Part shown: positions 7,163 through 8,991 of the stretch, piece by piece
Layout of the letters: each line of letters starts with the position of its first letter
How positions within the stretch are numbered: position 1 is the stretch's first letter
NCBI GenBank assembly: GCA_018658605.1
Contig: JABHUV010000153.1
Coordinates: 1-8,991 of the forward strand
Direction: 5' to 3'
Length of the DNA stretch: 8,991 bases
Source: Planctomycetaceae bacterium
Lineage (GTDB): Bacteria; Planctomycetota; Planctomycetia; Pirellulales; Pirellulaceae
Notes under the pieces: generated by a model
What the model saw: only the letters and a program-made list of their open reading frames with translations
Told to the model about the DNA's origin: nothing
Database searches by the model: none
Translations under genes and position numbers: made by a program

Positions 7163-7654
7163 ATGTATCGCGAACGTTATACGCCGTGGTTTACTTGGCT
7201 TTTAGCAGTTGTCATCCTCTGTACGGTTGTTGGCATGCTGCCATTCATAAGTGGCTTTCTCAGCGCAACAGATTCTGGTGGAGCAGATTTTTTAGATGAT
7301 GAGCGGGTGGGATATATTATTGGTATTTCGGTTACAGGATTTGTCACAGTCTTTGTGGGGTTCTTAGCGGTTGTGTTCAGCCGGTATTTTATTGAAGTCG
7401 ATCGTGGCACGATCCGTTTCGGTTACTTATGGTGGAATGTTAGCACGACCGTTGAGCAAGTCGAAAGTGTTGAAGTTGATGAGGCGAAGTTTAAAGAATT
7501 TTTGGGGATGGGGTGGAGAATTAGTGTTACGACTAAACGGATTGGTTACGTTGTAAGTTTTGGTGAAGCTGTTGAAATTAAGATTCGTAATGGCAAAACA
7601 TATTTGATTTCCTGCAGAGACCCTGAGGCCTGTGTAAAAGCGATAAAATCTTAA
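7163..7654 (+). CDS. Two-helix membrane protein with possible PH-like domain, function unknown
   Basis: I do not recognise a named family. Seen: 163 residues. Two hydrophobic helices at about 10-33 and 51-73 are joined by an acidic loop (SATDSGGADFLDDER). A soluble, beta-rich tail (78-160) follows: FIEVDRGTIRFGYLWW, then VEQVESVEVDE, GWRISVTTKRIGYVVSFG, VEIKIRNGKTYLISCRDPEACVKAI. The order (strands, a helix-like VEQVESVEV segment, a pattern ending in IxxxxGKxYLISxxxPE) resembles bacterial PH-like domains placed after paired helices, and loosely the DUF3093 layout. The ATG at 7163 directly abuts the TAA of the esterase gene, so the two are translationally coupled. Why a small membrane protein sits between a secreted esterase and a cytoplasmic dehydratase is unclear; a membrane anchor, sensor or stress role are guesses. 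The gene looks intact and real: it is a full-length frame with conserved-looking structure. Confidence 0.75.
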   Translation: MYRERYTPWFTWLLAVVILCTVVGMLPFISGFLSATDSGGADFLDDERVGYIIGISVTGFVTVFVGFLAVVFSRYFIEVDRGTIRFGYLWWNVSTTVEQVESVEVDEAKFKEFLGMGWRISVTTKRIGYVVSFGEAVEIKIRNGKTYLISCRDPEACVKAIKS

Positions 7655-7701
7655 CTCAAAAAAATCGGTCTGATTCTTTGGAAAAGACAGCGGCGAACAA
7701 T

Positions 7702-8649
7702 ATGAAACTTGCATCCGTTTTGACTCCACTGTCAGATGAGAATCTAACATTAGCCGCTCAAACCGGCGTGGAAACGATTACGATACGCTACCAAGGCCCT
7801 CAGAAATCTGCTTGGGAGCCGACACTAGAGCGGATACGGTCTTTTGGATTGCAGCCAGCGGCTGTAGAAGACGCCATCGCCATGGAAAATATCATCTGTG
7901 GTCGCGAGGGTCGTGATACAGAAATCGCTGGCATAATTTCGTTGCTGCAAATCATGGCTGATCTCGAAATTCCGGTACTATGTTACAACTTTATGGCGGG
8001 TACCGATTGGGTGCGGACTCGCGTAGATGTTCCTGAACGTGGCGGCGCCGTTGTAACACAATTTAATCTTGCTGAAATTGACCAAGCGAAATCACTCGAC
8101 GATGCCTCGCGATCGCTTGAAAATGAAATTCTAACGGCAGATGCTTTATGGGAAAATCTCACTTATTTCCTGGAACAGATTATCCCCCATGCCGAGCGTT
8201 TAGGAATTGATTTAGCGATGCACCCCGATGATCCACCATTGGAGTCGTTTCTTGGTCGCAGCCGCATTATGAATAGTATCGCGGGCTTTCAACGTTTGGT
8301 TGGCTTGGTCGATAGTTCCCGCAATGGAATTTGCTTTTGCCAAGGATCGTTTGTGGAGATGGGAGCAGCAATTCCTGAGACAATTTACCTTCTCGGTGAT
8401 CACATACGCTATGTACACTTTCGGGATGTCCGCGGAACGCATGATAATTTTACAGAGACGTTTCACGATAATGGACCGACGGATATGGCGGCTGCAATGC
8501 GAGCGTATAAAGAGATTGGATTTAGTGGTTCGATTCGCCCAGATCATGTTCCTCAACTCTGTGGTGAAGACGATGGTGAACCAGGTTACACACAACTCGG
8601 GCGATTACATGCCTATGGTTATATGCGTGGATTGATGGATGCAGTATAG
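7702..8649 (+). CDS. uxuA: Mannonate dehydratase-like protein (UxuA family), short form
   Basis: UxuA removes water from D-mannonate to give 2-keto-3-deoxygluconate, a cytoplasmic step of hexuronate catabolism, using Mn or Fe in a TIM barrel. Seen: 315 residues from the ATG at 7702. Metal-ligand blocks are AMHPDDPP (172-179, His174), CFCQGSF (211-217, Cys213), YVHFRDVRG (237-245, His239) and RPDHVP (279-284, Asp281), in the order His-Cys-His-Asp known for the family. FHDNGPTDM (254-262) and the end GRLHAYGYMRGLMDAV are also typical. The protein is shorter than E. coli UxuA (394) but similar to the compact forms seen in many bacteria. A TTG at 7678 would add eight residues; MKLASVLTPL is the natural N-terminus. 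The gap from the PH-like gene is 47 nt with no strong Shine-Dalgarno. Compact UxuA homologues may act on other sugar acids, so the exact substrate is less certain than the family. Confidence 0.88.
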   Translation: MKLASVLTPLSDENLTLAAQTGVETITIRYQGPQKSAWEPTLERIRSFGLQPAAVEDAIAMENIICGREGRDTEIAGIISLLQIMADLEIPVLCYNFMAGTDWVRTRVDVPERGGAVVTQFNLAEIDQAKSLDDASRSLENEILTADALWENLTYFLEQIIPHAERLGIDLAMHPDDPPLESFLGRSRIMNSIAGFQRLVGLVDSSRNGICFCQGSFVEMGAAIPETIYLLGDHIRYVHFRDVRGTHDNFTETFHDNGPTDMAAAMRAYKEIGFSGSIRPDHVPQLCGEDDGEPGYTQLGRLHAYGYMRGLMDAV

Positions 8650-8710
8650 ACTGGACATTGGATAACAATGGTACAGTTAGGTTTGTATTTTTTAAGCTTG
8701 GATATTCAAA

Positions 8711-8991
8711 ATGAGTCAACCGGAAACGATCACCTTGGACATGATGCGGCAATCGCTATATTCAGCGGTTGTTTGTGATGCTCTCGATGGATTGGGTTTT
8801 ACGAATCAATCTCCTAGAACGCAACTTTTGCCACTGACCGTAGACGAAGTACTTGTTGGTCGGTGTCGTACCACAAGCTGGGAAGACATTGATTTTGAAG
8901 ATCCTGCTCCCTATGAATTAGAATTACAGGCTGTCGACAGTTGTGAAGCAGATGATGTGTTGATATGCGCCGCAAACGGCAGTATGCGTTC
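8711..8991 (+). CDS. RraA-like family protein, 3' end cut off by window edge
   Basis: Seen: 93 codons from the ATG at 8711 to the right edge without a stop. It begins MSQPETITLDMMRQSLYSAV, then VVCDALDGLGFTNQSPRTQLLPL (about 20-42), LVGRCRTTSW (about 48-57), the PYELELQAVDSCEADDVLICAA stretch and NGSMRS. This is the N-terminal half of the RraA-like fold (PF03737), which includes 4-carboxy-4-hydroxy-2-oxoadipate/HMG aldolases as well as the RNase E regulator RraA. Genes of this type are often mislabelled menaquinone methyltransferase. The residues after NGSMRS, including the usual metal and active-site loop, lie beyond the edge. It starts 61 nt after the UxuA-type gene on the same strand, so an aldolase-type role in the same sugar-acid route is a reasonable but unproven inference. 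No clear Shine-Dalgarno is visible (GGA at 8700-8702). Confidence 0.8.
   Translation, partial: MSQPETITLDMMRQSLYSAVVCDALDGLGFTNQSPRTQLLPLTVDEVLVGRCRTTSWEDIDFEDPAPYELELQAVDSCEADDVLICAANGSMR

Noticed and set aside
7655..7701. A-run and short AATC/GATT inverted repeat between the PH-like and UxuA genes as a terminator
   Set aside because: The stem is only 4 bp and the spacing fits a continuing operon.

Overview
The window looks like a chromosomal segment of a planctomycete (phylum Planctomycetota, probably Pirellulaceae or a relative). The reasons are a DUF1552 protein with an RR-type export signal, a signal-peptide-bearing sialidase-fold protein and sialate O-acetylesterase in one operon, mostly Shine-Dalgarno-poor starts, and a tmRNA whose 9-residue tag resembles what I recall for Rhodopirellula. 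This placement is inferred from gene content only; Verrucomicrobiota or Lentisphaerota are not excluded.

Minus strand, 1-2944. Read in the direction of transcription, a small unrecognised four-helix membrane protein (2456-2944) is followed after 3 nt by UppP/BacA undecaprenyl-diphosphatase (1646-2452). Next come a candidate promoter (about 1587-1616), the complete tmRNA gene ssrA (1163-1522) and, only 32 nt later, a DUF1552 gene that runs off the left edge (1-1130). The ssrA RNA shows a tRNA-like acceptor/T arm with a G3-U70 pair, pseudoknot PK1, the tag frame ADNNLALAA-stop and no encoded CCA.

Divergent region, 2945-3116. This separates the minus-strand membrane genes from a plus-strand MFS transporter (3117-4307). 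It carries an 8-bp perfect inverted repeat and an extended -10-like element (TGATATATT) facing each way.

Plus strand, 4444-8991. A tightly spaced run of five genes encodes a secreted sialidase-fold (BNR/Asp-box) protein, a secreted sialate O-acetylesterase, a two-helix membrane protein with a possible PH-like domain, a short UxuA-type mannonate dehydratase, and the start of an RraA-like protein cut by the right edge. Together with the MFS transporter this reads as a small glycan-use cluster: exported hydrolase and deacetylase trim an O-acetylated sugar, a permease may import it, and cytoplasmic enzymes handle a sugar acid. There are no sialic acid catabolic genes (nanA, nanE or nanK) in the window and the sialidase-fold protein lacks the usual N-terminal RIP motif. 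A uronate-type or other acidic sugar is therefore at least as plausible a substrate as sialic acid.

No insertion sequences, CRISPR arrays, integrases or tRNA genes other than the tmRNA were seen. The most unusual parts are the PH-like membrane gene abutting the esterase gene, the unknown protein coupled to UppP, the tmRNA-DUF1552 arrangement, and the two inverted repeats flanking the transporter gene.
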